NCBI GenBank assembly: GCA_903849645.1
Contig: CAINJJ010000034.1
Location: forward strand, 100,491-164,490
Source: an uncultured Acidobacteriaceae bacterium
Lineage (GTDB): Bacteria > Acidobacteriota > Terriglobia > Terriglobales > Acidobacteriaceae
Reading direction: 5' to 3'
Length of the DNA: 64,000 nt
A program made the translations under genes and the position numbers. Shown here one piece after another: positions 25,580 to 34,726 of this stretch (position 1 is the stretch's first letter; every line of letters starts with the position of its first letter). The notes below the pieces were generated by a model that saw only the letters and a list, made by a program, of their open reading frames with translations, was not told the DNA's origin and did not search any database.

Positions 25580-27052
25580 CTAGAACGGGTTCAGCTTGTT
25601 GAGGCCCTTCTTCTTTTTCTTCTTGCTGGAGGACTCGTCGCTGAGGTCTGCCTTGGGCTTCTTTTTCTTGTCAGTGGAGGCAGCGGGGGTTGCGCCGGGC
25701 TTGACGTCGTTGACCTGTTCGGGCGCGTCGGCCGGCTTTTCAGCAGCGGGAAGGGCGGTGTTCGCGGGACCGACGGCCTTGATGACGGCGTTGGGGTCGG
25801 CGGCGGGCGCGGCGACGATCTGCACGCCTACGCCGCTGCCTCCCTCGGGCTTTTCAAGCTGCAATGGGGCGTCAGAAGGCTTGTCGCTGCGGGGCGGCTC
25901 ATTGACGCCGGTTGGCGTGGCTGCTCCGGCGGGAGCGGCCGTGCCGCCCGGATTGAGCGCGGCATTGAAGGCGGCGATGTTCTGCTTGGTGATCTCTGGA
26001 GCGAGAACCCGCTTGGGGTCGTCGAGGCTGGGCTCACCCACGTGGACGGCTTCAACGACGGTGGGCCCGTGCTTGATGAGCCCGAGGGTGCGGTCGGTGA
26101 AGTGGAGGGCCTGGCGGCTGCGCTCCTCGGCATCGCTCTCGGCAATGGCTTCAGGCGTGGGCTCGGGGACGGGGCGGTTCATGGCCACCAGGCGGTCGCG
26201 GGCGTCTTCAACGCGCGGCGCCATGGGGTAGCGGGTAATGACCTTGGCGTAAGAGGCGGCGGCGCGGTCAAGATAGCTGGCGCGCAGGCGTTCGCGCACC
26301 GCTCCGGGGACCCCGGGGGCGACCGCCACCGCGCGGGCTTCACCGGCAAAGGCGTCGCCGATGCCAAGCAGGGCCTGGTCGCTCTTGGAGTAAAGGGGGT
26401 AGGTGTCGACCACCGTCTCAAGGCGGGCGATGGAGGCGGAGAAGTTCTCGTGGGTGGAGTAGAAGAGGCCGATTTCGGTCTCGCGCTCGGCCAGAACCTC
26501 CTGCACGTCGCGCAGCTTCTGCTTGGCGCGGGGCACGAGGGAGGAGTCAGGGAACTGGTTGATCATGTTCCGGTACTCCTGCTCGGCGCGCTGTGCGTTG
26601 GTGTAGTCGCGGTCTGGCTTCTCCATCTGCTCGTAGTAGATGTCGGCCACCTTCATCTGCGCCTCGGCGGCTTCAGGGGCCTGGGGGAAGAAGGTGATGA
26701 AGTCCTTGTACTCGGCCTCGGCCTGTGCCAGGGCGGCGGTGCCGCCCTCCTTGAACCAACTGTCGCCCACCGCGAGCTTGGCGCGCATGCGGTATTCGGA
26801 GTCGGGATAGGTATTGAGCATGGTCTGGAGGGTGAGCCGGGCCACGTCAAAGCGGCCCTTCTTGAGGGCGATCATGGCCTTGTCAAAGAGCTCCTTGTCG
26901 GGCTGCTTGGAGGCCACATTGGCGAGCGGGTTGGCGCTCAAGTCCTGATTCTTCTTGTGCTTGGGCTTCTTTTCCCGGGCCTGGGCCGAGACCGAGCCCA
27001 AAGCCAGGACCGCCAGAACCAGCGCGGCAGTCTTCAACGGCAACCTGTTCAT
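25580..27052 (-). CDS. bamD: BamD-like outer-membrane assembly protein with long C-terminal extension
   Basis: 490 aa. Signal peptide 1-24 (ALGSVSAQA) with no lipobox cysteine, whereas BamD is normally a lipoprotein. Residues 50-280 contain TPR-like helices in BamD order: LFDKAMIALKKGRFDVARLTLQ, YPDSEYRMRAKLAVGDSWFKEG, AEAEYKDFITFFPQAPEAAEA, and AEQEYRNMINQFPDSSL. These bind the BamA POTRA domains during barrel insertion. The last 200 residues are Ala/Pro-rich and end in a Lys-rich tail (SSKKKKKKG), absent from usual BamD (about 245 aa). GAGGGG precedes the ATG closely. It lies 81 bp downstream of rpe on the same strand. A YbgF/CpoB-type TPR protein is the alternative. Confidence 0.78.
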   Translation of the reverse strand: MNRLPLKTAALVLAVLALGSVSAQAREKKPKHKKNQDLSANPLANVASKQPDKELFDKAMIALKKGRFDVARLTLQTMLNTYPDSEYRMRAKLAVGDSWFKEGGTAALAQAEAEYKDFITFFPQAPEAAEAQMKVADIYYEQMEKPDRDYTNAQRAEQEYRNMINQFPDSSLVPRAKQKLRDVQEVLAERETEIGLFYSTHENFSASIARLETVVDTYPLYSKSDQALLGIGDAFAGEARAVAVAPGVPGAVRERLRASYLDRAAASYAKVITRYPMAPRVEDARDRLVAMNRPVPEPTPEAIAESDAEERSRQALHFTDRTLGLIKHGPTVVEAVHVGEPSLDDPKRVLAPEITKQNIAAFNAALNPGGTAAPAGAATPTGVNEPPRSDKPSDAPLQLEKPEGGSGVGVQIVAAPAADPNAVIKAVGPANTALPAAEKPADAPEQVNDVKPGATPAASTDKKKKPKADLSDESSSKKKKKKGLNKLNPF

Positions 27053-27133
27053 ATCCCCTCATTGCGGCTGCGTGTTCCGGACAGGCCACGCGCCTCTTCC
27101 CAATCCTTTAAGAATTCCTGCCGGGAGTGGATG

Positions 27134-27802
27134 CTAAGCACCCTCCGCCTGACGGGCCGCCGCCAGCAGGGCGCGCGCATCCCGTTCCGGTTCTCCGGCG
27201 CCAAAAACGGCATTTCCCGCGACGAGCAGTTCCGCTCCCGCTTGGACGATGCGGGCCACCGTGTCGTGAGCCACGCCCCCGTCCACTTCGATTCTAAATG
27301 CCAGGCCCAGGTCACGGCGCAATGCGGCGAGTTCCCTGATCTTGCGGAGAGAAAACTCGATAAATTGTTGCCCGCCAAAGCCGGGATTGACGCTCATCAC
27401 GAGCACATGGTGGACCATGGGGAGAATTTCGCGGAGCAGGTGAACAGGCGTTGCGGGATTGACGACCACGCCGGGCTTCATGCCGTGGTGAGCGATCAGC
27501 TCAAGCGAGCGATGGAGATGGCGGCAGGCCTCGTAGTGAACGCTGACCCAGTCTGCCCCGGCGTCGGCGAAGGCGGGGATGAATTCGTCTGGATTCTCGA
27601 CCATGAGATGACAGTCGAGGGGCAGGCGAGTGGCCTTGCGCAGGGATTTGACGACGGGCGGACCGATGGTGATGTTGGGCACAAAGTGGCCGTCCATGAC
27701 ATCCACATGAATGACGGTGCCGCCGCCGCGCTCGGCCGCCGCCACCTGGTCGGCCAGGTGGGCGAAATCCGCCGAAAGTATGGAGGGCAGAAGCTCAATC
27801 AT
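27134..27802 (-). CDS. rpe: Ribulose-phosphate 3-epimerase
   Basis: 222 aa TIM barrel interconverting ribulose 5-phosphate and xylulose 5-phosphate in the pentose phosphate pathway. Motifs: LLPSILSADFAHL at the start, HVDVMDGHFVPNITIGP with the metal-binding His and catalytic Asp, HLMVENPDEF, and SVNPGFGGQ near the phosphate loop; EVDGGV carries the second catalytic Asp. The frame is open 54 nt upstream, but the ATG at 27802 gives the family N-terminus. It heads a short minus-strand unit with the BamD-like gene. Confidence 0.95.
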   Translation of the reverse strand: MIELLPSILSADFAHLADQVAAAERGGGTVIHVDVMDGHFVPNITIGPPVVKSLRKATRLPLDCHLMVENPDEFIPAFADAGADWVSVHYEACRHLHRSLELIAHHGMKPGVVVNPATPVHLLREILPMVHHVLVMSVNPGFGGQQFIEFSLRKIRELAALRRDLGLAFRIEVDGGVAHDTVARIVQAGAELLVAGNAVFGAGEPERDARALLAAARQAEGA

Positions 27803-27892
27803 CGTATGGCAGACCGCAGGCGCATCGTGAAGATTTGGGGGTAACTCGCGCTGCATCAGTGTACCAAGACGCGCGTGAGGAAGGGGGCCGCG

Positions 27893-28689
27893 TCAGGCTG
27901 CGGGGCCGCGAAACACCCGAACTTCGGTCTTCTCTCCCGTTTTGCGGTCCTTTTCGAAGGTGATCTCGGCGAAGCCATTGTCCGAGAGCTTCTCAAGTAC
28001 AACGGGAGTCCTGGAGGGATCATGAAACTCGATGATCAGGAAGCGAATACGGCTGAGAACATCTTCGGTAATCGAATCGAAAACCTCGTATTCCGCCCCT
28101 TCAATGTCGATCTTGCAGAGGTCGACCAATCCGGTCTGGAAGAAGCGATCAATGAGGGATTGGATGGTGGTGGTGGGGACCACGACGGATGCCGCCGCGG
28201 TGGAGGCCTGATTTTGGAACATGCTCTCCCCGGTGCTGCCGCGGCTCGGCTTGAGGGGGATTTCGGAGCCTTCGGGCAAGTTGCAGACAGCAGCATTGAT
28301 GGCGACGGCGGAGAAGCCGAGATTGGTGTTGAGATTGACGCGCAGCCTGAGCGCGGTGAGCGGGTTCATCTCGACGGAGACGAGTCTGGCCACGTCGATG
28401 CCTTCGAGCTTGAGCATCATCGGAAACCCGCCGCCGTTGGCGCCCAGGTCGAGAACGGAGACCGGACCAGCCAGTTTGAACAGAGGCAGGTATTTGCGAT
28501 ACATGTCTCCCACGATGCAGTGGCGGGTACCGTTCTCGTCGCCGCCGTGGTGGTCGACAAGCAACTCGACCCCGCCCTTGCGATAGACAACGAACCCGGT
28601 CTTGCGGTCGAAAAGCCGCCCCAGAAAAGCATGGGCCAGTTATCAAAATGGAGAATGGCCTTCAATCCGGCGAGGCGGGTCTTCAGCAT
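27893..28689 (-). pseudogene. FkbM-family methyltransferase, split by a one-base frameshift
   Basis: Most of the protein is one open frame (to 28564): VLDLGANGGGFPMML is the SAM-binding motif I, followed by VSVEMNP and LCKIDIEGAEYEVF, the FkbM signature. The natural N-terminus MLKTRLAGLKAILHF (ATG at 28689, AAAGGA 8 bp upstream) lies in another frame. Continuity is restored if one C is added to the CCCC run at 28619-28622, giving FW-G-RLFDRKTGFVVY. So this is either a real disrupting mutation or an under-called homopolymer. FkbM enzymes O-methylate sugars or natural products. If intact the product would be about 265 aa. Confidence 0.72.
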
Positions 28690-28797
28690 CACGGTCATCC
28701 TTTTGCGGTTCAACTTCTCCCCAGTATAGTTCCGGGCCGATGAATCAATCACTGGAGCTTAAGGCGGGCGCATGGGGAAGCCGCTGCGCACGCAGAG

Positions 28798-30111
28798 TCA
28801 GGACAGAGCAACAGGCGGCTGTGTCTTCGCCACAAACACCCGTCCCACCCCACGCAGCATGGCCTTGACGGGCCAATGGCCGGCCTCGTCCGGGAAGAAG
28901 ACTTCGCCGGCGCGGCGCACCTCAGCGCGATAGTACCAGCGCTTGAGGAGGGCAAGGTGCCCCTGACGGAGCGTAGGCGTCAGGGACTGCTCTGGCTGGG
29001 AGAGTGCGGCTAGTGCGGCTTCCATGCGCGCTTCAAGCAGGCCGCGGGGCATCTTGGCCGGCGCTGGTTGGTCAGGCTCTGAAGATGGGGCCACGGGCTC
29101 CGAGCCGGGCGCCGCGGGCGGTTCGGGCAGCGGCTCGATGGCGTGCGGGTGGGCGAAGAGCGAACTGGAGCCGGATTGCTCGTTCTGGATTCTCATGCCA
29201 AGGGTGGAGAACGGGGCGGGACCCCTGAGACGGCCGTTCTCATAGAGAAAGACGGCCACCTCGTCCGGCTGGGCGGAGGCCTGAAGGATCACGGCGCGGA
29301 GGCGGCTCATGGGCCGCACCAGTTCCGGAGCAAGGGCGCGCACGGCTTCGACGCGCTGCACCTGGGCGTGCATCTGGGCGGCGGACTCGAATTCGAGGGC
29401 GGCGGAGGCTTCGTCGCGCTGGCTTCGCAGAACGGTGAGGCGGCTGTCACCGCGGCTGGCCAGAAACTGTTCGACGGCGACCGACTCCTGCTCGTAGCGC
29501 TCGTCGCTGCAGCCCTGATAGCAGGGCGCCAGGCACATCTTCATCTCGGAGTAGACGCAGCCGGGATGGGTGGGATGGGGGTCGAGGTCGTCGGTGCAGC
29601 GGCGGAGCAGAAAGAGCTTGAGAGCTTCGTCCACGTAGCGCTCGGCGGCGGCGCGGGAGGGAAAGGGTCCGTAGGACCAGGAGGCCTCGCGCTGGCTGGG
29701 GCGGTGGGTGATGGTGATGCGGGGATAGGGGTTGCCGCCCAGAAAACGGACGAACGCCGGGGCGCGAAGGTGCATGCGCTCCAGGGCTTTGGGACCGTAG
29801 ATGGCCTCGAGCAGGGAGAACTGGACGAGGAGGGATTCGAACTCGGAGCCAGTAGCCCGCCAGCGGATAGTGCGGACGCGGCCCGCAAGCTGGAGGCGGC
29901 GAGGGTGTTTTTCCGAGGGGAGGAGAAGGCGCTCGAGACGGGCGCGGAGGTTGGGGGTGCGCCCGATATAGGGCTCGGCGTGGGCTTCGGCTGCGTGAAG
30001 GGCGAAGACGGCAGCGGTCGCGGGCAACTGGCTCAGCGCCGCTTTGGGGTCGGCGGGATCAAATGGAAGCGAATCGAGATCAAGTGCCACAGTCACCCCG
30101 CCTCCGTTCAT
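28798..30111 (-). CDS. UvrC-like protein with GIY-YIG and UVR regions but no C-terminal nuclease
   Basis: 437 aa. The N-terminal 100 residues carry a degenerate GIY-YIG nuclease (YIGRT at 48-52). Cys172, 185, 193 and 197 have the spacing of the UvrC iron-sulfur cluster, with an extra Cys201. A UVR-like helical pair (RSQRDEASAALEFESAAQM) follows near 228-250. The RNase H-like endonuclease and helix-hairpin-helix domains of full UvrC (about 600 aa) are missing, and the C-terminal third is Pro/Ser-rich and then of unknown type. Cho-type nucleases also lack the second nuclease but are shorter. It overlaps pmbA by 4 bp (ATGA), so translation is coupled. A role in repair is inferred. Confidence 0.75.
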   Translation of the reverse strand: MNGGGVTVALDLDSLPFDPADPKAALSQLPATAAVFALHAAEAHAEPYIGRTPNLRARLERLLLPSEKHPRRLQLAGRVRTIRWRATGSEFESLLVQFSLLEAIYGPKALERMHLRAPAFVRFLGGNPYPRITITHRPSQREASWSYGPFPSRAAAERYVDEALKLFLLRRCTDDLDPHPTHPGCVYSEMKMCLAPCYQGCSDERYEQESVAVEQFLASRGDSRLTVLRSQRDEASAALEFESAAQMHAQVQRVEAVRALAPELVRPMSRLRAVILQASAQPDEVAVFLYENGRLRGPAPFSTLGMRIQNEQSGSSSLFAHPHAIEPLPEPPAAPGSEPVAPSSEPDQPAPAKMPRGLLEARMEAALAALSQPEQSLTPTLRQGHLALLKRWYYRAEVRRAGEVFFPDEAGHWPVKAMLRGVGRVFVAKTQPPVALS

Positions 30112-31505
30112 GCGCCTGCGATGGTCATGCCGTCGATGCGGAGGGTTGGCGAGGCCACCGCGCCGCGGAATTCGAGGTCGTTGCCGATTGCGGTGACGTT
30201 CATGAGCATCTGGGCCAGGTTGCCGGCGATGGTGACCTCCTCCACTGCGTGCGTGAGCAGGCCGTTCTCAATCCAGAGGCCGGTTGCGCCGCGCGAGTAG
30301 TCGCCGGTGACCGTGTTGACGCCAAAGCCCATGAGGCTGGTGACGTAGAGTCCGGCAGGTACGCCGGCGAGGATCTCCTGGGGGGTGAGCGCGCCGGGCT
30401 GGAGATAGAGGTTGCCGCAGCCGATGCCCGGCGCGCCGGCAAGTCCGCGGGAGGCGTTGTGGGTGGACTTCATGCCCAGCTTGCGCGCGGAGTAGGTGTT
30501 GAGCAGGTAGTTCTGGAGCACGCCCGACTCGACGATGACAGTTCGAAGGGAGGGCAGCCCTTCGCCGTCGAAGGGCGAGGTGCCGTAGCCGCCCATGCCG
30601 GAGGGCAGCATCATGGTGTTGTCGTCGAGGATGGTGAGGCTTGGGGCGGCGATGGGCTGGCCGAGCTTGCCGGCCAGGAAGGAAGCGCCGCGCCAGATGG
30701 AGTCGCCGGAGGCAGCCTCAAAGACCGAGCCGATGAGGGAGCGGGCTACCTCAGGCGCGAAGACGATGGGCACGCTCTGGGTGGGGACGCGGCGTGCGCC
30801 GAGGCGGCGGAGGGTGCGGCGGGCCGCCTCCTGGCCCACAGACTCAGGGGAGTCGAGGTCAGCGAGGCGGCGGGCGCTGGACCACCAGCCGTCGCGCTGC
30901 ATGGTCCCATTGGCGTCCATGGCCAGGGGAGCGGCCGAGACCCCGGCGTAGCTGGTGCGGTAGCCGCCGAGGAAACCGCGGGAGTTGGCCAGCACCTTGC
31001 GCCCGCTGGCGGCGTCAAAGCTGCCGCCGTCAGAGTTGGTGATACGTGGGTCGGCGGCGAGGGCGGCAGCCTCGGCGCGGCGGGCCCACTCGATGCGCTC
31101 GGCTCCGGGCAGGGAGTAGACGTCGCTGTCATAGAGGCGCTGGTCGCCTGGCAAGGAGCCGAATTCGGCGGCGTCAGGCAGGCCGGAGAAGGGATCCTCC
31201 TCCGTGACTTTGGCCAGCGCGAGAGCGCCCTCGACCAGCAGGCGGATGCCCTCGGCGGTCAGGTCGCTGGTGGAGGCTGAGGCGGAGCGGTGGCCCAGAA
31301 AGACGCGCAACCCGAGGCCGCGGGAGCCGGATTCCTTGAGCGTCTCGACCTCGCCCATACGCACATTGACGGAGAACTCGTCGCCCTCGCGGGCCACCGC
31401 CTCGGCGTCGCTGGCGCCGGCCTTTACCGCAAGAGCCACCACGTCGGCTGCGAGGAGTTCAAGATCAAGACCCGCGGAGTCGGGTTGAGAAGCAGTTTCC
31501 ACCAT
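30108..31505 (-). CDS. pmbA: TldD/PmbA-family metalloprotease-like protein (TldE subunit type)
   Basis: 465 aa, close to PmbA/TldE (about 450). Family features: SVNVRMGEVETLKESGSRGLGLRVF at the N-terminus, FAPEVARSLIG in the middle, and ESGVLQNYLLNTYSARKLGM plus NLYLQPGA near the C-terminus. The HExxH-like site belongs to TldD; none is obvious here, which fits the TldE subunit. TldD/TldE process peptides such as microcins and the CcdA antitoxin. tldD is not in this window. It is the upstream gene of a 4-bp overlap with the UvrC-like gene. Confidence 0.88.
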   Translation of the reverse strand: MVETASQPDSAGLDLELLAADVVALAVKAGASDAEAVAREGDEFSVNVRMGEVETLKESGSRGLGLRVFLGHRSASASTSDLTAEGIRLLVEGALALAKVTEEDPFSGLPDAAEFGSLPGDQRLYDSDVYSLPGAERIEWARRAEAAALAADPRITNSDGGSFDAASGRKVLANSRGFLGGYRTSYAGVSAAPLAMDANGTMQRDGWWSSARRLADLDSPESVGQEAARRTLRRLGARRVPTQSVPIVFAPEVARSLIGSVFEAASGDSIWRGASFLAGKLGQPIAAPSLTILDDNTMMLPSGMGGYGTSPFDGEGLPSLRTVIVESGVLQNYLLNTYSARKLGMKSTHNASRGLAGAPGIGCGNLYLQPGALTPQEILAGVPAGLYVTSLMGFGVNTVTGDYSRGATGLWIENGLLTHAVEEVTIAGNLAQMLMNVTAIGNDLEFRGAVASPTLRIDGMTIAGA

Positions 31506-31589
31506 GGGTCAACAGTACCAAAGCGCGGCACCGGCCGGCAGGCGGCGCCAGGGCGGTGGCCCCTGCCTGGGTTGGGATTTGGGCCGGAA

Positions 31590-34574
31590 TCAGGGCCAGA
31601 GTGTCACCAGTCCCTGCTGCCCATTGCACACGCCGCCGGTACTGGTGTTGGTTACGTAGAAGTTGACGTAGAGCTGTCCACGGGTGTCGATGCCGAAGGG
31701 CGCGCTGCCGCCCGAGCCCGCTCCCGCCTGGTTGCCGCCGGCGGTATAGTCGCCTGCAAGTTGCACCGAAGTGGCGGAGTTGGCCGCCTGCGCCACGCCG
31801 TGCAGATGAACGCCGCGATTGGGACCGGTGACGCCCGCCTCCACCATGGGTGCGCCCGCGCCGGGGGTCATGGACGAGGACAACTCCACCGCATAGCTGC
31901 AGGCGCCCTGGCCAGTGGCGGAACTGCCGCCGTAGAAGCTGGCGTCGAGCGCGCCGGAGGTTCCGAGAGAGCCGGGGGGGACCGGGCAGGAGTAAAGCAG
32001 CGTGAGCCCGCCTGCCCCGTGGGCCGGGGAGTAGAAGTGACAGATGGCCCTGGAGCCTCCTGTTGCTGGTGCGGGGGCCGGGGGTGGGCTGGGGGGTCTG
32101 TAGGCTGAGGAGCCGCCGCCCGGCAGCGGTCCGCCGTCGACAAGAGTAGGGGGCGTGGCGTTGCTCCAGACGGCGATGTGTCCGGCGGCCACCTGGCCGG
32201 ACACAACGGGAACGTTGCCCGAGGGGCCGAAGTTGAAGCTTGTTCCGCCGGCGTTGATGGTGTAGCTCTTGCCGGCCGAAACGAGGGCTACCAGTCCCAT
32301 CGAAAGGTTGAAGCTGCGGGTCGCCGGCGTATACGACCAGGCATCGTTGGCGCCATTGCCCTGCACGTCAATGAGGTTGTAGGCGCTCGTCCAATTGGGG
32401 CAGCCAAGCTTTCCGCAGCGGACAACCACCGCGCCGGAGAGCCCGTTGATGAGAGGCAAGGGCGGAGTAGTGAGAGCAATTCCCGCACCGAAGACACCCG
32501 AAAGCAGCAACCCGTACGGTGCCGTCACCTGACCCCTTCCGAACATGTAGGGTGTTGCTGCCGGGTATCCCTTGTAGATAGTTGGATCGGCGGAATTAGT
32601 GAAAGTAACGGCCTGATCGTTGCCCTGCCAGAGCCCCGTCAAGGTCACGCCCTGCCCGCCGTTGGCGACATTCACGAGGGAAGGAATATAGCTGCCGATC
32701 ACGTTGTTTGCGCCGCGATAGTGTTGGACAAAGTAATGGGGTTGCTCGAGTGAATCGCCAGAGCTGAAGGCTTCCGGCAGTGGCTCGGCCTGCAAAGTCC
32801 CGTCCACTTGACCGACGGCTGCGTTGTAGACACCCATGACCTTGGCCGCAGGATAGATGTCGTAAGGATTGGCAGGGACAACAGTGACGGTCGGGTTTCC
32901 CGACACGCCAGCCCCCGGATTTGCCACCGAGCAGGCGGTGAGAGCGCCGCTTGACACACCGCTAACATAGATCACAGGAGGAGTCGTGGCGGTGATTCCG
33001 GAGAGGAGCAACTGCGGCGGCATGTTGGCATTGGCAAAGCCGGTTCCGCCGGAAACATTGCAGGATGTAACCTGGCCGCCGCTAACGGTTGCGCTGGCCG
33101 TGCAGCGCGCCCCGCTGGAGCAACTTCCCATGACCGCATAAGCGCGCCCGCTGTAGCCGCCTCCCTGGCCCGGCATGACTCCGCCTCCCTGAAAGAGAGC
33201 TGCCTGGCTTCCGGTCGAGTTGAACATGATGGGGATGACATTGCGAATGAGAGAGGTGGGGGCACTGTCTGGATTGGCTGCCAGACCGTTCATCGCGCCC
33301 GGCCCTGCCCTGTCGGCTTCGAACTCGATTCCATAGCCCGCCAACCCGCCCGCAGTGACGAGGGAGTTGACCGGATGAGGTACCCGCGCGGTGGCAAGAG
33401 TGATGTGCGCTCCGTCGGGGACGCTCGCAACCTTTTCACATTCATAGTCGATGTCGAAGATGCAGGCCAGTTGGCCCGCTCTGAATCCATTGGAAGAGGT
33501 AACGGCAAGACTGACATTGGACTGGGGGAAAGTGGTTGCGGAGGCTCCGCTTGCACCTGCCGCATTGCTCACCGCGGCGGTCAGGCGGGTTTGGACGGAC
33601 GTTCCAAAGGCTCGATCCCAATCGCAACCGGTTCCGCGGTCGGAACAGGTTACGATCTCGTTATTCCCAGCGTTGGAGAACGCGCTGATGTACCCTTCGC
33701 TGTATTTCTTGCTCAGATCCACGAGCAGACGCCCCTCGCCCTGAAAGCCATTGCCTGACTGGGACGTCGTTGTAATGGTGGCGGAGCCATCTGGGCCAGT
33801 GGTCACTGAGCCCAGGACGGCCTTGAAGACCTGTCCGCCCTCGGTGGCCTCATAGCGCATGGACTCGTTGCCCTCGTCCCCCTGTGCGTTCTGGTTGCCA
33901 TAGCCGAAGGTGTCGATGGCGTGGCCCACGCAGTCGCCGTTGCCGATGCAGTAAATGACCTGGGCCAGGTCACCCCCGCCCTGTGCCTGGGTGTACCGGT
34001 AGGATGTCGTTTCAAAGGTGGCGAAGTTGGTCTTGTCGCCTAGGCTTTCATTGGAGTTGCGCCCGCCGGCAAAGGCGAAGCTTTGCAGCTTGAGCGCGTC
34101 CGCGTAGTGCGCATACAAGCCTGGCCCTGGGCCGGTGATGTTGGTCATGGTAAAGGCGGGCGAAGAGAGGAACCTGTTGCTCAAGGGCCGCGACTGATTG
34201 AAGATCCACTGGGGCACGCCATAGCGCATGTCCATAAAGGCAGCCGTAGGTTGAGAGGCCTTCGGCCCGCGAACAATGGGCGGGGCAAAGTTGTTGGGGG
34301 CTCCGCCAAAGGGCTGCTCTTCTGCCAGCGAATAGAGGGCCGGAGCCTGAATCATGCAGGCGTGGGTCTGCGACGCGCACTGTTCAATGGATTTGGCGAT
34401 TCCACGGTTCTCATTGCCAGGCAGGGCCTGGACCTTGTCGGCATAAAGGACCCCGTCCTGGGCAGGCTGGGGGCTTCGCACGCCAGCGGCGTTGGACTGG
34501 GAATCAGGGGCCTGCGCAGCAAGCAGAACCGGGGAAGCGAGGCACAGAACAACCGCGAAGAGACGTGTTCTCAT
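31590..34574 (-). CDS. 994-aa exported protein of unknown function
   Basis: Signal peptide about 1-20 (VLLAAQA). The mature protein is rich in Gly, Ser, Thr, Ala and Asn, with scattered cysteines, and has no long hydrophobic segment. Residues 440-560 hold Gly-rich turns; around 825-845 there is a Pro-rich linker (PPSPPPAPAP), after which a small C-terminal domain of about 140 aa follows. A phrase like AVWSN...LVDGGPLPGGG just before the linker resembles wording often seen in phage tail-fibre and structural proteins, but nothing else here is phage-like. There is no ribosome-binding site; TATATT sits 6 nt before the ATG, suggesting a leaderless mRNA. No family recognised. Confidence 0.7.
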   Translation of the reverse strand: MRTRLFAVVLCLASPVLLAAQAPDSQSNAAGVRSPQPAQDGVLYADKVQALPGNENRGIAKSIEQCASQTHACMIQAPALYSLAEEQPFGGAPNNFAPPIVRGPKASQPTAAFMDMRYGVPQWIFNQSRPLSNRFLSSPAFTMTNITGPGPGLYAHYADALKLQSFAFAGGRNSNESLGDKTNFATFETTSYRYTQAQGGGDLAQVIYCIGNGDCVGHAIDTFGYGNQNAQGDEGNESMRYEATEGGQVFKAVLGSVTTGPDGSATITTTSQSGNGFQGEGRLLVDLSKKYSEGYISAFSNAGNNEIVTCSDRGTGCDWDRAFGTSVQTRLTAAVSNAAGASGASATTFPQSNVSLAVTSSNGFRAGQLACIFDIDYECEKVASVPDGAHITLATARVPHPVNSLVTAGGLAGYGIEFEADRAGPGAMNGLAANPDSAPTSLIRNVIPIMFNSTGSQAALFQGGGVMPGQGGGYSGRAYAVMGSCSSGARCTASATVSGGQVTSCNVSGGTGFANANMPPQLLLSGITATTPPVIYVSGVSSGALTACSVANPGAGVSGNPTVTVVPANPYDIYPAAKVMGVYNAAVGQVDGTLQAEPLPEAFSSGDSLEQPHYFVQHYRGANNVIGSYIPSLVNVANGGQGVTLTGLWQGNDQAVTFTNSADPTIYKGYPAATPYMFGRGQVTAPYGLLLSGVFGAGIALTTPPLPLINGLSGAVVVRCGKLGCPNWTSAYNLIDVQGNGANDAWSYTPATRSFNLSMGLVALVSAGKSYTINAGGTSFNFGPSGNVPVVSGQVAAGHIAVWSNATPPTLVDGGPLPGGGSSAYRPPSPPPAPAPATGGSRAICHFYSPAHGAGGLTLLYSCPVPPGSLGTSGALDASFYGGSSATGQGACSYAVELSSSMTPGAGAPMVEAGVTGPNRGVHLHGVAQAANSATSVQLAGDYTAGGNQAGAGSGGSAPFGIDTRGQLYVNFYVTNTSTGGVCNGQQGLVTLWP

Positions 34575-34580
34575 GGCACA

Positions 34581-34609
34581 AATATACCCAAGCCGTCAGC
34601 GACCTGAAA
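34581..34609 (-). promoter_or_regulatory. Candidate promoter for a leaderless 994-aa gene
   Basis: -10 TATATT at 34581-34586 on the minus strand, with a poor -35 (TTTCAG) 17 bp upstream. The -10 ends 6 nt before the ATG, so transcription would start at or next to the start codon. Confidence 0.4.
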
Positions 34610-34726
34610 TACCAAAGGATCCAGACGGAGCGCGGAAGCAAGGATTCCGGAAAGGACAGGGCGAGAGCGCGGTCACATCGCTTCAAGGCTTGATTTGGTA
34701 AGGTGGGAGTCGTTTCCGGGGGCACA

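Noticed and set aside
25379..27844. An 821-codon plus-strand frame opposite the BamD-like and rpe genes
   Set aside because: Spans two well-supported genes in antisense and has low-complexity Gly/Val/Leu composition.
31590..34574. Prophage remnant based on tail-fibre-like wording
   Set aside because: No integrase, terminase, portal or attachment repeat nearby, and flanks are ordinary chromosomal genes.
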